This document shows positions 1-8,779 of a stretch of DNA of 64,000 nucleotides, in pieces (the first letter of the stretch is position 1; the number at the start of each line of letters is the position of its first letter). The stretch lies in NCBI RefSeq assembly GCF_002159835.1, contig NZ_NFJL01000003.1:62001-126000 (forward strand). The letters run 5' to 3'. A model generated the notes under the pieces. It had not been told where the DNA came from. It did no database searches and worked only from the letters and a program-made list of their open reading frames with translations. The stretch is from Blautia sp. An249 (lineage in GTDB: Bacteria; Bacillota; Clostridia; Lachnospirales; Lachnospiraceae). A program made the translations under genes and the position numbers.

Positions 1-618
1 GTGCTGGCCTTCTTCCTTGTATACAGCCTGTCGTGGAAAGGCGGACTGAGTCCTCTGCGTATCATCCTGACCGGCGTGGCCGTAAGCACCGTGTTTACCG
101 GACTTTCCGATGCGCTTAATTCCATGACCGGAGGCAGTTCTACAGGGGTTGCGTCTATCGTGGAAGGAAATATCACACAGAAAACGTGGGAGGACGTACA
201 GACTCTCCTCCCCTATGTTATAGGAGGACTGATCCTTGCCATCTTGTTTTCCGGGATGTGTAATCTGATGTCGCTGGAGGACAAGACGGCGCGGGGACTG
301 GGCGTCAACGTGAATCTGATGCGGATTCTGATTTCCCTGGTTGCAGTGCTTCTGGCCAGTATCTCCACAGCAGTGGCCGGGGCTGTCAGCTTCCTGGGAC
401 TGCTTGTGCCGCATATCGGGCGTCTCCTGGTGGGAAGCGATCACCGGGCGCTGATTCCCTTTTCCATGCTGGCAGGAGCGTTTACTTTCCTGCTGGCCGA
501 TACCATCGGCAGGACGATAGCGGCGCCTTACGAGGTGTCTGCGTCTGTCATTATGAGTGTGATCGGCGGCCCGTTCTTCATCATTCTGTTAAGGAGGTCG
601 AAGAAATATGCAGCGTGA
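1..618 (+). CDS. FecCD-family iron-chelate ABC permease, 5'-truncated
   Basis: This is the C-terminal 205 residues of a BtuC/FecCD-type integral membrane permease that imports iron-siderophore, heme or cobalamin-type chelates. The window starts inside the gene: the GTG at base 1 is in frame but is not a credible start, because the family is about 330 residues long. Several hydrophobic helices are visible. The conserved family segment LLVPHIGRLLVGSDHR lies about two thirds of the way along, followed by the usual helix-rich tail. The stop overlaps the next gene by 11 bp, so it is translationally coupled to its ATPase. The substrate cannot be told from the permease alone. Confidence 0.9.
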   Translation: MLAFFLVYSLSWKGGLSPLRIILTGVAVSTVFTGLSDALNSMTGGSSTGVASIVEGNITQKTWEDVQTLLPYVIGGLILAILFSGMCNLMSLEDKTARGLGVNVNLMRILISLVAVLLASISTAVAGAVSFLGLLVPHIGRLLVGSDHRALIPFSMLAGAFTFLLADTIGRTIAAPYEVSASVIMSVIGGPFFIILLRRSKKYAA

Positions 619-1396
619 GGATAAGAAAAAATCTGCCATGGAAGTGAGAAACCTGTTCTTTTCCTTTGGAAAAAACAAAGTGTTAAAGGATACGTCATTC
701 AGGATTGAGGAAGGGAAAATCACCACCATCATGGGTGCAAACGGATGCGGCAAGTCCACTCTGTTTAACCTGATGACGAAAAACCTGTACCCGGGCAGAG
801 GAAATATTTTTCTTTACGGAAAAAATATCCAGAACCTTGCCCTTAAAGAATTTGCCAGAAGGGTATCCATTGTCCATCAGTATAATTCGTCGGCGGACGA
901 CATCACTGTGGAGCGGCTGGTTTCCTTTGGCCGTACCCCTCATATGAAACTGATGCAGGGGCGAAGCGAGGAGGATGAGCGTCTGATCCAGTGGGCGATG
1001 GAGGTTACCAATGTGAAGAAGTATAAAGACAGGGAAGTCAGCCGGCTTTCCGGCGGACAGCGGCAGCGTGTGTGGATTGCCATGGCGCTGGCTCAGAATA
1101 CGAAGATTCTCTTTTTGGACGAACCAACTACCTATCTGGATATCCGCTACCAGATCGAGATTCTGGAACTGGTGAAAAAACTCAATGAAGAGTACGGAAT
1201 CACGATTATTATGGTACTCCATGACATCAATCAGGCGATCCATTTCTCTGATCGGATCATCGGACTGAAAGACGGGCATGTGGAGGCGGACGGAGCTCCC
1301 AGGGAGGTTATCACCACAGAGTGCATCCAGAAACTGTATGGAATCTCCCTGGGAGTAACCACAATAGAAGGAAAGAAATTTGTACTGACTGTATAA
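608..1396 (+). CDS. FecE/FepC-type iron-chelate ABC ATPase
   Basis: A 262-residue ATP-binding subunit that powers the FecCD permease it overlaps. Visible motifs are Walker [10 protein letters not shown] (residues 43-51), the Q-loop region VHQYN, signature LSGGQRQR, Walker B ILFLDEPT and the H-loop histidine in VLHDINQ. Length and motif order are typical of siderophore/heme importer ATPases. The ATG at 608 has a strong AAGGAGG upstream, inside the end of the permease gene. No binding protein is in the window, so it is presumably encoded upstream. Confidence 0.93.
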   Translation: MQREDKKKSAMEVRNLFFSFGKNKVLKDTSFRIEEGKITTIMGANGCGKSTLFNLMTKNLYPGRGNIFLYGKNIQNLALKEFARRVSIVHQYNSSADDITVERLVSFGRTPHMKLMQGRSEEDERLIQWAMEVTNVKKYKDREVSRLSGGQRQRVWIAMALAQNTKILFLDEPTTYLDIRYQIEILELVKKLNEEYGITIIMVLHDINQAIHFSDRIIGLKDGHVEADGAPREVITTECIQKLYGISLGVTTIEGKKFVLTV

Positions 1397-1410
1397 CAGG
1401 AGTGAAAAAA

Positions 1411-1809
1411 ATGAAGAAAAAGAATCCACTAAGGATCTTCTGGATCCTATTAGGTTTTATCTGTCTTGGACTGGGAACGGTGGGCATTGTCCTGCCGATC
1501 CTTCCTACGGTGCCGTTTTATATGGCCACGGTGTTCTGCTTTGCCAAAAGTTCCAGAAAGCTGCACGACTGGTTTATAGGAACCGGGCTGTATAAGAAGC
1601 ATCTGGACAGCTTTGTAAAACAGCGTGCCATGACTATGGAGACGAAGCTTCGGATCGTGGGGACGGTAACCGTGGTTATGGCAGTTGGCTTTCTTTTAAT
1701 GAGCCGGGTGCCTGCGGGGAGAGTCTGCCTTGCTGTTGTCTGGATCTGCCATCTGCTCTACTTCTTCCTGCGGGTGAAAACCATCCGGTCGGAAGAAGCT
1801 GTGGAATAA
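1411..1809 (+). CDS. DUF454 (YbaN-like) small membrane protein
   Basis: A 132-residue inner-membrane protein of the YbaN/DUF454 family. Hydrophobic segments lie near residues 8-45 and 80-125, and the family-like stretch [10 protein letters not shown] is visible. The function is unknown. The start is ATG 1411, preceded by ACAGGAGTG; the open frame continues upstream into the ATPase gene, but that extension is not protein-like. It sits between the iron-type importer and an exporter-fold ABC pair, which suggests shared regulation with metal or chelate traffic. That link is inference only. Confidence 0.8.
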   Translation: MKKKNPLRIFWILLGFICLGLGTVGIVLPILPTVPFYMATVFCFAKSSRKLHDWFIGTGLYKKHLDSFVKQRAMTMETKLRIVGTVTVVMAVGFLLMSRVPAGRVCLAVVWICHLLYFFLRVKTIRSEEAVE

Positions 1810-1839
1810 ATCCAGGTATTAACAGGAAAAGAGGAAACT

Positions 1840-3576
1840 ATGATTAAGACACGACTTCTGGGACTTTTATCCCATGCAAAGAAATATATTGTATACCAGG
1901 TAGTCTGGCAGTGGCTCGCGCTGCTGTGCCAGATACTGATGATCTACAGCGTATCTATGCTTCTGGAACAAGCGTTTTTTCAGAAAGTTTCTACGGATAT
2001 TGGAGTCTGCTATGGCGGGATTGTAATCTTTTCCCTGCTTCTGAGGTTTTTCTGTGACCGTCAGGCATCTCATGCGTCCTACCATGCCAGTGTGGATGTG
2101 AAACGGATCTTAAGAGACAAAATTTATGAAAAGCTCCTCCGTCTGGGGGCTTCCTACCGGGAAAAGGCAGCAACTTCTGAGGTGGTTCAGATGGCGGCGG
2201 AAGGTGTGGAGCAGTTGGAGACTTATTTCGGAAAATACCTTTCTCAGCTATTCTACAGCCTGCTGGCGCCTTTGACTCTGTTTGTCATTTTGTCTTTTGT
2301 GAACTGGAAAGCAAGTCTGGTACTTCTGGTCTGCGTCCCCCTGATTCCGGTTTCTATTGTGGCAGTGCAGAAAATCGCCAAAAAACTGCTGAATAAATAC
2401 TGGGGCATTTATACAGAGCTGGGAGACAGCTTTCTTGAAAATCTGCAGGGACTGACAACCCTTAAGATTTACCGCTCCGATGAAAACAAGGCCAGAAAGA
2501 TGGATGAAGAATCCCAGAGATTCCGGCAGATTACAATGAAGGTGCTGACGATGCAGCTGAATTCCACCAGTGTGATGGACATCATTGCCTACGGAGGGGC
2601 AGCAGTGGGAATGATCGTCACCCTTTCCCAGTTTACGGCAGGAAAAGTAAGCGTCCACGGAGCGCTGATGCTGATTTTGCTGGCAGCGGAATTTTTTATT
2701 CCCCTTCGTCTGCTTGGCTCCTTCTTCCATATTGCTATGAACGGCATGGCCGCAAGCGACAAAATCTTTGCCCTTCTGGATCTGACGGAACCAAAGGAGA
2801 AGGAGCAGGTTCTGAAGGGGGAAAATATGGATATTGAGTTCTCAGAGGTGCATTTCTCTTACGGGAAAGACCGGGAAATCTTAAAAGGAATCAACATGGA
2901 ATTTCCGGCAGGCAGCTTTACCTCCATTGTGGGAACTTCCGGCTGCGGCAAGAGCACGGCGGCAGCGGTGCTGATGGGAAGAAACCGGGGGTATGAAGGC
3001 AGCGTAACGATCGGAGGAAAAGAGCTTTCGGAAATAAAGGAAGACAGTCTGATGGATCGCATCACCCTGGTCAGTCATAACAGCTATCTGTTTAAGGGAA
3101 CCGTTGAAAGTAATCTGCGGATGGGGAAGCCAGATGCCGGAGAGGAAGAAATGATAAGAGTCCTTGAAAAGGTGAACCTGTGGGGATTTCTGGAAGCACA
3201 AAAGGGGCTTGCCACCCCCATTCTTGAGAAAGGAAGCAATTTCTCCGGCGGTCAGTGCCAGAGGCTTGCCATTGCCCGGGCCCTTTTACATGACACGCCG
3301 GTTTACATCTTTGATGAGGCTACCTCCAACATTGACGCTGAGAGCGAGGAAATGATTATGGATGTGGTTCACGCACTGGCTGAGACGAAAACGGTTCTTC
3401 TGATTTCCCACCGGCTAGCAAATGTGGTAGATTCCGATGGAATCTATATGATGAAGGACGGCTGCGTGGAAGAAGCGGGAAATCATGAAAAACTGCTGGA
3501 ACTGGACGGAGAATACGCGAAGCTGTACCAATCGCAGATGGAACTGGAACGGTACGGGAAGGAGGCGACACCATGA
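1840..3576 (+). CDS. Exporter-fold ABC transporter half (permease-ATPase), CydD-like
   Basis: A 578-residue half-transporter with an N-terminal six-helix membrane domain (about residues 15-310) and a C-terminal nucleotide-binding domain. Motifs are Walker A GTSGCGKST, signature FSGGQCQRL, Walker B VYIFDEATSNID with the catalytic Glu, and H-loop LLISHRL. It overlaps the next half-transporter by 4 bp, so the two probably form a heterodimer. Databases often label such pairs CydD/CydC. Beside a siderophore permease they could instead be exporter-fold siderophore importers of the YbtPQ/IrtAB kind. The sequence does not decide between these. Confidence 0.88.
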   Translation: MIKTRLLGLLSHAKKYIVYQVVWQWLALLCQILMIYSVSMLLEQAFFQKVSTDIGVCYGGIVIFSLLLRFFCDRQASHASYHASVDVKRILRDKIYEKLLRLGASYREKAATSEVVQMAAEGVEQLETYFGKYLSQLFYSLLAPLTLFVILSFVNWKASLVLLVCVPLIPVSIVAVQKIAKKLLNKYWGIYTELGDSFLENLQGLTTLKIYRSDENKARKMDEESQRFRQITMKVLTMQLNSTSVMDIIAYGGAAVGMIVTLSQFTAGKVSVHGALMLILLAAEFFIPLRLLGSFFHIAMNGMAASDKIFALLDLTEPKEKEQVLKGENMDIEFSEVHFSYGKDREILKGINMEFPAGSFTSIVGTSGCGKSTAAAVLMGRNRGYEGSVTIGGKELSEIKEDSLMDRITLVSHNSYLFKGTVESNLRMGKPDAGEEEMIRVLEKVNLWGFLEAQKGLATPILEKGSNFSGGQCQRLAIARALLHDTPVYIFDEATSNIDAESEEMIMDVVHALAETKTVLLISHRLANVVDSDGIYMMKDGCVEEAGNHEKLLELDGEYAKLYQSQMELERYGKEATP

Positions 3577-5267
3577 GGGGTAGAAAGAAAACCCGGACGG
3601 GAAATCAGGGGCAGTCGCGGCGCAGCGGCATCCGCATCATGGGACAGTTGGTGGGCCTTGTAAAACCCCTGCTTCCGGTGATGCTCCTTGCAGTTATCCT
3701 TGGAACAATCGGGTATCTGTGCGCTATTTTTCTGACTGTCCTTGCAGGATACGGGCTGATGCATATTTTACCGGAACCGGTGATGGAACCGAACCTTCTG
3801 TTTGCAGCCCTGGCAGTGATGGCTGTTCTGCGGGGAATTCTGCACTATGGCGAACAGTACTGTAATCATTTCATCGCCTTTAAACTGCTGGCAATCATTC
3901 GCCATAAAGTATTCGCCGCTCTTCGGAAACTCTGCCCGGCAAAACTGGAAGGAAGAGACAAAGGAAACCTGATCTCGGTCATTACCTCAGACATTGAACT
4001 GCTAGAGGTGTTCTATGCACACACCATCTCCCCCATTGCCATTGCAGTTCTGACATCTTTGGTGATGGTAGTATTCATCGGGCATTTTTCCCTGCCTGCC
4101 GGAATCCTTGCGCTGACAGGCTACCTTACGGTAGGTGCGGCGATCCCCCTGTTCTTCGGCAGCAGAGGAAGAGAGAAAGGAATGGAATTCAGAAACGGTT
4201 TCGGAGAGCTGAACAGTTTCATTCTGGATTCCCTGCGTGGACTGGATGAGACCATTCAGTACGGACAGGGAGAGAAAAGAAGGAAAGAGATGAAGGAACG
4301 CTCCGACCTTTTAGGCAGAGTGCAAAAGGAACTGAATACGGTGGAAGCCTCTCAGAGAGCGGTAACGAATCTGACGATTCTGCTGTTTTCCTTTGCAATG
4401 CTGTTTCTGATGATTTATCTGAGACAGACAAAAGGAACGGATCTGACCGGCATGGTTATCGGAACCATTGCGATGATGGGTTCCTTCGGACCGGTGACTG
4501 CCCTTGCCAGTCTGTCCAATAATCTGAATCAGACCCTTGCCAGCGGCGAGCGCGTGTTGTCCATTCTGGAAGAATCTCCTCAGGTGGAAGAAGTGGAGGG
4601 GATGGAAGGAATCTCCTTTACAGATGCAGAAGCAGACAGGGTGGATTTTGCCTATGAAAAAGAACAGATCTTAAAGAACTATTCCATAGAGATCCCCAGA
4701 GGAAAAGTAATTGGTATCCACGGCGTAAGCGGTTCCGGAAAATCCACTCTTTTAAAGCTGCTTATGCGGTTCTGGGATGTACAGAGCGGACAGGTGAAAA
4801 TATCCGGCAGGGATGTCCGGAAGATTAGCACCTCCGACCTGCGGGCAATGGAGTCCTATGTAACCCAGGAGACAGTTCTGTTCCATGATTCCATTGCAGA
4901 CAACATTGCTGTGGGAAAACCGGGGGCATCCCGGGAAGAGATTATGGAGGCGGCAAAAAAAGCATCCATCCATGACTTCATTATGAGCCTGCCCCGGGGC
5001 TATGATACGGAAGTGGGCGAACTGGGAGATACGCTCTCAGGCGGAGAGAAGCAGAGAATCGGGATCGCCAGAGCGTTCCTACATGATGCGCCTTTCCTCC
5101 TTCTGGATGAACCAACCAGCAATCTGGATTCTTTAAATGAGGGAATTATCCTGAAATCTCTGAAAGAAGGAAAAGGGGATAAGACTGTGCTGCTGGTATC
5201 CAACAGGAAGTCCACTATGAACCTAGCAGATGTGGTGTATGAGATGGATAACGGAAGAATTTCCTGA
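3573..5267 (+). CDS. Exporter-fold ABC transporter half (permease-ATPase), CydC-like, altered H-loop
   Basis: A 564-residue partner of the preceding gene, overlapping it by ATGA. The membrane domain covers about residues 25-320 and the nucleotide-binding domain the rest. Walker A GVSGSGKST, signature LSGGEKQRI and Walker B FLLLDEPTSNLD are intact. The H-loop reads LLVSNRKS, with Asn where the family has His, so this half may have one weakened ATP site. The TGA stop lies inside the first copy of a 26-bp palindrome that may also act as terminator or operator. Confidence 0.88.
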   Translation: MRGRKKTRTGNQGQSRRSGIRIMGQLVGLVKPLLPVMLLAVILGTIGYLCAIFLTVLAGYGLMHILPEPVMEPNLLFAALAVMAVLRGILHYGEQYCNHFIAFKLLAIIRHKVFAALRKLCPAKLEGRDKGNLISVITSDIELLEVFYAHTISPIAIAVLTSLVMVVFIGHFSLPAGILALTGYLTVGAAIPLFFGSRGREKGMEFRNGFGELNSFILDSLRGLDETIQYGQGEKRRKEMKERSDLLGRVQKELNTVEASQRAVTNLTILLFSFAMLFLMIYLRQTKGTDLTGMVIGTIAMMGSFGPVTALASLSNNLNQTLASGERVLSILEESPQVEEVEGMEGISFTDAEADRVDFAYEKEQILKNYSIEIPRGKVIGIHGVSGSGKSTLLKLLMRFWDVQSGQVKISGRDVRKISTSDLRAMESYVTQETVLFHDSIADNIAVGKPGASREEIMEAAKKASIHDFIMSLPRGYDTEVGELGDTLSGGEKQRIGIARAFLHDAPFLLLDEPTSNLDSLNEGIILKSLKEGKGDKTVLLVSNRKSTMNLADVVYEMDNGRIS

Positions 5268-5286
5268 CCGGCCGGTCAGGAAATAT
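5256..5286. repeat. 31-bp repeat with 26-bp perfect palindrome, copy 1
   Basis: The perfect palindrome covers 5259-5284, with core CCTGACCGGCCGGTCAGG. The same 31 bp recurs at 6394-6424. The copy contains the stop codon of the upstream ABC gene. Its centre lies about 23 bp before the -35 box of the Rpn gene promoter. It resembles a dimeric TetR-type operator. Because it is followed by a T-run it could also work as a terminator. Confidence 0.9.
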
Positions 5287-5294
5287 TTTTCGAT

Positions 5295-5323
5295 TTGTAA
5301 AACGAGAGTTGCTATGGTATGAT
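5295..5323 (+). promoter_or_regulatory. Promoter of the Rpn-family gene
   Basis: TTGTAA (5295-5300), a 17-bp spacer and TATGAT (5318-5323) form a good sigma-A type promoter. It lies just downstream of palindrome copy 1 and about 60 bp before the proposed TTG start. Confidence 0.6.
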
Positions 5324-5382
5324 ACAGGTAACAGGAAAGGATATTTGCTTAGCAGAAGCATATAATAAAGGTGGTGAATCCT

Positions 5383-6333
5383 TTGGGAGTAAAAGATACG
5401 GTAACAACCAAATATATGAGACAGAATGAAATCTTTGCGGATGCATTTAACTATTTTATATATGGCGGAGAGCAGGTCATTCATCCTGAAAGCCTGAAAG
5501 AGTTAGATACCCGTGAGATCGATGTCCCTTATGGCGGTGAAAAGGGTGCCGGTCAGCCAGTACAGAAAACAAGGGATGTTATAAAATCCGTGGTTGCGAT
5601 GATGGATAAAAGTACCGCATATCTGCTCCTTGCAATTGAGAACCAGTCCAATATCCATTATGCGATGCCGGTAAAAAATATGGTCTATGATGCGCTTCAA
5701 TATGCGAAGCAGGTGGAAGAAGCGCTCGTTTCCCACAGATTGTCCGGCGATTATAAGAGGGTCAGCAGTGATGAATATCTTTCTGGCTTTATGAAAGAAG
5801 ATCATTTATTGCCGGTGGTAACACTGGTTGTATATTTCGACTCGAAAGAGTGGGACGGCCCGTTATCCATCCATGAAATGTTTTCCGGGCAGGATGCAAG
5901 GGTTCTTGCACTGGTTCCGGATTACAAAGTGAATTTGATCGCTCCGGTTTCCATAGAGGATAAAGATTTTGGGAAATTCCAGAGTTCCTTGAAAGAAGTA
6001 TTGTCATTTATCAAGTATGCAAGAGACAAGGATGAGTTGAAAAAGGTATTAGATGCAGATGATTCTTTCCGCCATTTGGGGAGAGAGGAAGTGGATGTGT
6101 TAAATGCCTGCGTAGGTGCAAAGATAGCAGTCAAAGAAGGCGAGGAGGCGATTGATGTGTGTTTGGCAATTGAACAAATGAATGAGGAAGCGGCTCAGAA
6201 AGAAAGAATTTCTACACTGTTCGCTAACATTAAGAACCTTATGGAAAAAATGGGATGGTCTGCGGAACAGTCCATGGATGTATTGAGCGTTTCCGACAGT
6301 GACCGAAAGGCACTTTGGCAGTTACTTAAATAA
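5383..6333 (+). CDS. Rpn-family PD-(D/E)XK recombination-promoting nuclease / putative transposase
   Basis: About 316 residues. The N-terminus (GVKDTVTTKYM, then FADAFNYFIYGG) and the central IENQSNIHYAMPVKNM block match the Rpn/PDDEXK transposase-like family, which is abundant in Lachnospiraceae. E. coli RpnA-type relatives are DNA endonucleases that promote RecA-independent recombination. I prefer the TTG at 5383, because AAAGGTGG at 5367-5374 then serves as Shine-Dalgarno and the protein begins MGVKDT as in relatives; GTG at 5371 and 5374 are in frame but overlap that site. The gene has its own promoter and terminator and lies between two identical palindromes. Confidence 0.82.
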   Translation: MGVKDTVTTKYMRQNEIFADAFNYFIYGGEQVIHPESLKELDTREIDVPYGGEKGAGQPVQKTRDVIKSVVAMMDKSTAYLLLAIENQSNIHYAMPVKNMVYDALQYAKQVEEALVSHRLSGDYKRVSSDEYLSGFMKEDHLLPVVTLVVYFDSKEWDGPLSIHEMFSGQDARVLALVPDYKVNLIAPVSIEDKDFGKFQSSLKEVLSFIKYARDKDELKKVLDADDSFRHLGREEVDVLNACVGAKIAVKEGEEAIDVCLAIEQMNEEAAQKERISTLFANIKNLMEKMGWSAEQSMDVLSVSDSDRKALWQLLK

Positions 6334-6345
6334 AATGCGGAATAA

Positions 6346-6385
6346 ACTGGGAAGTATCAGGTAAATAGATACTGCCCAGTTTTTC
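6346..6385 (+). terminator. Terminator after the Rpn-family gene
   Basis: A 13-bp stem (6346-6358 with 6368-6380, one mismatch), a 9-nt loop and a TTTTT run, starting 13 bp after the stop codon. Confidence 0.85.
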
Positions 6386-6393
6386 TATACGGG

Positions 6394-6424
6394 AGAATTT
6401 CCTGACCGGCCGGTCAGGAAATAT
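6394..6424. repeat. 31-bp repeat with 26-bp perfect palindrome, copy 2
   Basis: Exact second copy of the repeat at 5256-5286, with the palindrome at 6397-6422. The Rpn gene already has a separate terminator 12 bp upstream, so this copy is more likely an operator for the following promoter than a terminator. Its distance to the -35 box is the same as in copy 1. Confidence 0.9.
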
Positions 6425-6432
6425 ATTTAGGG

Positions 6433-6462
6433 TTGCAATGAAGTAAAAAAGTCTGTTACAAT
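6433..6462 (+). promoter_or_regulatory. Promoter of the DUF1538/P-II operon
   Basis: TTGCAA (6433-6438), an 18-bp spacer and TACAAT (6457-6462). It lies immediately downstream of palindrome copy 2, which would place a bound repressor next to the -35 box. Confidence 0.6.
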
Positions 6463-6506
6463 AGATATAGAACATAAAAAGAAAAGGAGGTCTGGTCTAT
6501 AGATAG

Positions 6507-8024
6507 ATGATTGAAAATTTAAAAGAAAAAACAAGAGAAGCCTTGGCAAGTGTCCTTCCCATTACTGGAATTGTTCTGATTCTGAGTATTCTCATCGTTC
6601 CAATGGAAATCGGGACACTTGCCTTATTTTTAACAGGAGCCGTATTCCTGATTGTGGGGATGGGGTTCTTCCAGCTGGGAGCTGAAATGGCAATGACTCC
6701 TCTGGGACAGGGCGTAGGCGCCAGACTGGTAAAGGGGAAATCCCTTCTTATAGTGGCGGGCATCTGCTTTCTGATGGGAGCGGTAATTACCATATCCGAA
6801 CCGGATCTCCAGGTACTGGCAAACCAGGTAGCCTCCATCCCCAACGCGGTGCTTATCTGGACTGTGGCGGCCGGGGTCGGTATTTTCACCGTGGCGGCAG
6901 TCCTTAGGATTCTCTTTCATGTGAGTCTTGCAAAGATGCTGACAGTACTGTATATCCTGCTCTTTATTCTCTCGATTTTCTCGCCGTCCGAGTTTGTGGC
7001 GGTTGCCTTTGATGCGGGCGGAGTGACTACAGGGCCAATGACAGTGCCTTTTATTATGGCGATCGGGATTGGTCTGTCTTCGGCGCGAAGCGACAAAGAC
7101 GGGCAGAAAGACAGCTTCGGCTTTATTGCGCTGTGCAGCATCGGCCCGATTATGATGGTTATGCTTCTGGGGATCTTCTATCATCCCACAGATGCGGCAT
7201 ACACGGCGGTCGAGGTTACTGAAGTGGAAACCACAAGGGACGTGGCGCGGATATTCATCCAGTCCCTGCCCCAGTATACAGAAGAAGTTTTAATCAGCAT
7301 CCTTCCGGTGGCAGGGGTATTTTTGCTCTTCCAGCTTTTTACACGCCATTTTCACAGAAGACAGATTATCCGGATGTGCGTTGGTATGCTTTATACGGTA
7401 ATCGGACTGATTCTGTTCCTGACAGGAGTAAACGTGGGATTCGCCCCGGTGGGGAATCTGCTTGGCAGCGGGATTACATCAGGAATCTATAAATGGCTTC
7501 TGATCCCTATCGGTATGCTAATCGGATATTACATCGTCAAAGCGGAGCCTGCTGTACAGGTATTAAACCATCAGGTTGAGGAACTTACGGGAGGAACAGT
7601 ATCCCATACGATGATGAACATAGCCCTTTCCATCGGCGTTTCTGCTGCGGTAGGGATTTCCATGATGCGTGTTCTCACAGGACTGAGCATCTACTGGATC
7701 ATTATCCCGGGATATACGGCTGCGTTGATTTTAAGCCGGTTTGTTCCGCCTGTTTTTGTGGGAATTGCCTTTGACTCCGGCGGTGTGGCCAGCGGTCCGA
7801 TGACGTCCACGTTCCTTCTTCCCCTCGCAATGGGCGCATGTACCGCTCTGGGCGGAAACGTGGTAACAGATGCCTTCGGCATTGTAGCGCTTGTAGCGCT
7901 GGCGCCCCTGATCGCGATTCAGGTCATGGGTATTGTCTATTCGCTGAAGATGAGAGGAGATACAGTACCATCCCGGGATCTGTCAGATGATATTATTGTG
8001 GAACTGGAGGAAGATGAAATATGA
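6507..8024 (+). CDS. DUF1538 integral membrane protein, internally duplicated
   Basis: A 505-residue polytopic membrane protein of the DUF1538 family, with transport function suspected but not established. It is an internal duplication: AFDAGGVTTGPMT near residue 168 and AFDSGGVASGPMT near residue 421 are equivalent motifs in two similar halves, a layout typical of transporters with inverted or parallel repeats. The ATG at 6507 directly follows an in-frame stop, yet AAGGAGG (6484-6490) is 16 bp away, unusually far; no closer alternative start exists. It overlaps the P-II-like gene by ATGA, so the two products probably act together. Confidence 0.85.
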   Translation: MIENLKEKTREALASVLPITGIVLILSILIVPMEIGTLALFLTGAVFLIVGMGFFQLGAEMAMTPLGQGVGARLVKGKSLLIVAGICFLMGAVITISEPDLQVLANQVASIPNAVLIWTVAAGVGIFTVAAVLRILFHVSLAKMLTVLYILLFILSIFSPSEFVAVAFDAGGVTTGPMTVPFIMAIGIGLSSARSDKDGQKDSFGFIALCSIGPIMMVMLLGIFYHPTDAAYTAVEVTEVETTRDVARIFIQSLPQYTEEVLISILPVAGVFLLFQLFTRHFHRRQIIRMCVGMLYTVIGLILFLTGVNVGFAPVGNLLGSGITSGIYKWLLIPIGMLIGYYIVKAEPAVQVLNHQVEELTGGTVSHTMMNIALSIGVSAAVGISMMRVLTGLSIYWIIIPGYTAALILSRFVPPVFVGIAFDSGGVASGPMTSTFLLPLAMGACTALGGNVVTDAFGIVALVALAPLIAIQVMGIVYSLKMRGDTVPSRDLSDDIIVELEEDEI

Positions 8025-8749
8025 CAGTGCAGTATGAAAAAAATATGTCACTTCGTATTCTGATACTAATTACTCATGCAGAGAAGGAAAAGAAATTAAA
8101 ACGTGTGCTCCAGGAGATGCATATGCCCATTCTGCACCAGTGCAGAGCCCAGGGCACAGCGCCGTCGGAGCTTTTGGATCTTCTGGGGGTGTGCGGCACT
8201 GCCAGGATTATAACTGTGGGCTGCCTGCCGAAATGCAGAAGCCGGGAGATATTTGAGATATTGGACAGGCAGATGAACTTTCACAAAAAAGGGGCGGGAA
8301 TTGCCCTGACAATTCCGGTAAACGGTGTTCAGAGTTCCGTTCATCATCTGCTTAGCGAAGAAGCGGAAAAGATCTTACGTACAAAAATCGAAGGAGAGGT
8401 GGAAAGGGTGAAAGAGACAGGAGAATTTTCTGTTGTCTGGACGTCCGTGGTAAGCGGATACAGCGAAGAAGTGATTGAAGCGGCGAGAGCAGCAGGCGCC
8501 AGAGGCGGCACCGTTATCAAAGGGAGAAGACAGAATTCCGGACAGGTAACGGAATATCTGGGAATTCCCATGCAGGAAGAACAGGAATTTGTTCTAATGG
8601 TAGTGCCCAAGGAGAAGAAAGCGGAGATCATGGCGGCGATCAGCGCATCCTGCGGCCTGAAGACTCCGGCTCATGGAATCGTAATGTCCCTTCCTGTAGA
8701 CGAGGTGATGGGAATTGAACAAAAAGAGTTGACATCACCAGAGAAATAA
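8021..8749 (+). CDS. P-II-like (GlnB-type fold) regulatory protein, probably two tandem domains
   Basis: A 242-residue soluble protein. The C-terminal half carries ARAAGARGGTVIKGRR, like the T-loop/nucleotide-binding region of P-II proteins, followed by a beta-rich end (EFVLMVVPKEK) as in P-II strands. The N-terminal half (SLRILILITHAEKEKKLKRVL) looks like a second degenerate ferredoxin-like domain. P-II proteins bind adenine nucleotides and gate transporters or enzymes. The 4-bp overlap with the DUF1538 gene makes this a likely sensor-gate for that membrane protein. The ligand is unknown. Confidence 0.75.
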   Translation: MTVQYEKNMSLRILILITHAEKEKKLKRVLQEMHMPILHQCRAQGTAPSELLDLLGVCGTARIITVGCLPKCRSREIFEILDRQMNFHKKGAGIALTIPVNGVQSSVHHLLSEEAEKILRTKIEGEVERVKETGEFSVVWTSVVSGYSEEVIEAARAAGARGGTVIKGRRQNSGQVTEYLGIPMQEEQEFVLMVVPKEKKAEIMAAISASCGLKTPAHGIVMSLPVDEVMGIEQKELTSPEK

Positions 8750-8779
8750 CATCTGACGAATGTGAGGAAGGAAAATGAT

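Noticed and set aside
695-1429. Long minus-strand open frame opposite the FecE-type ATPase
   Set aside because: It is antisense to a clear ABC ATPase with all motifs, and its translation has no family features.
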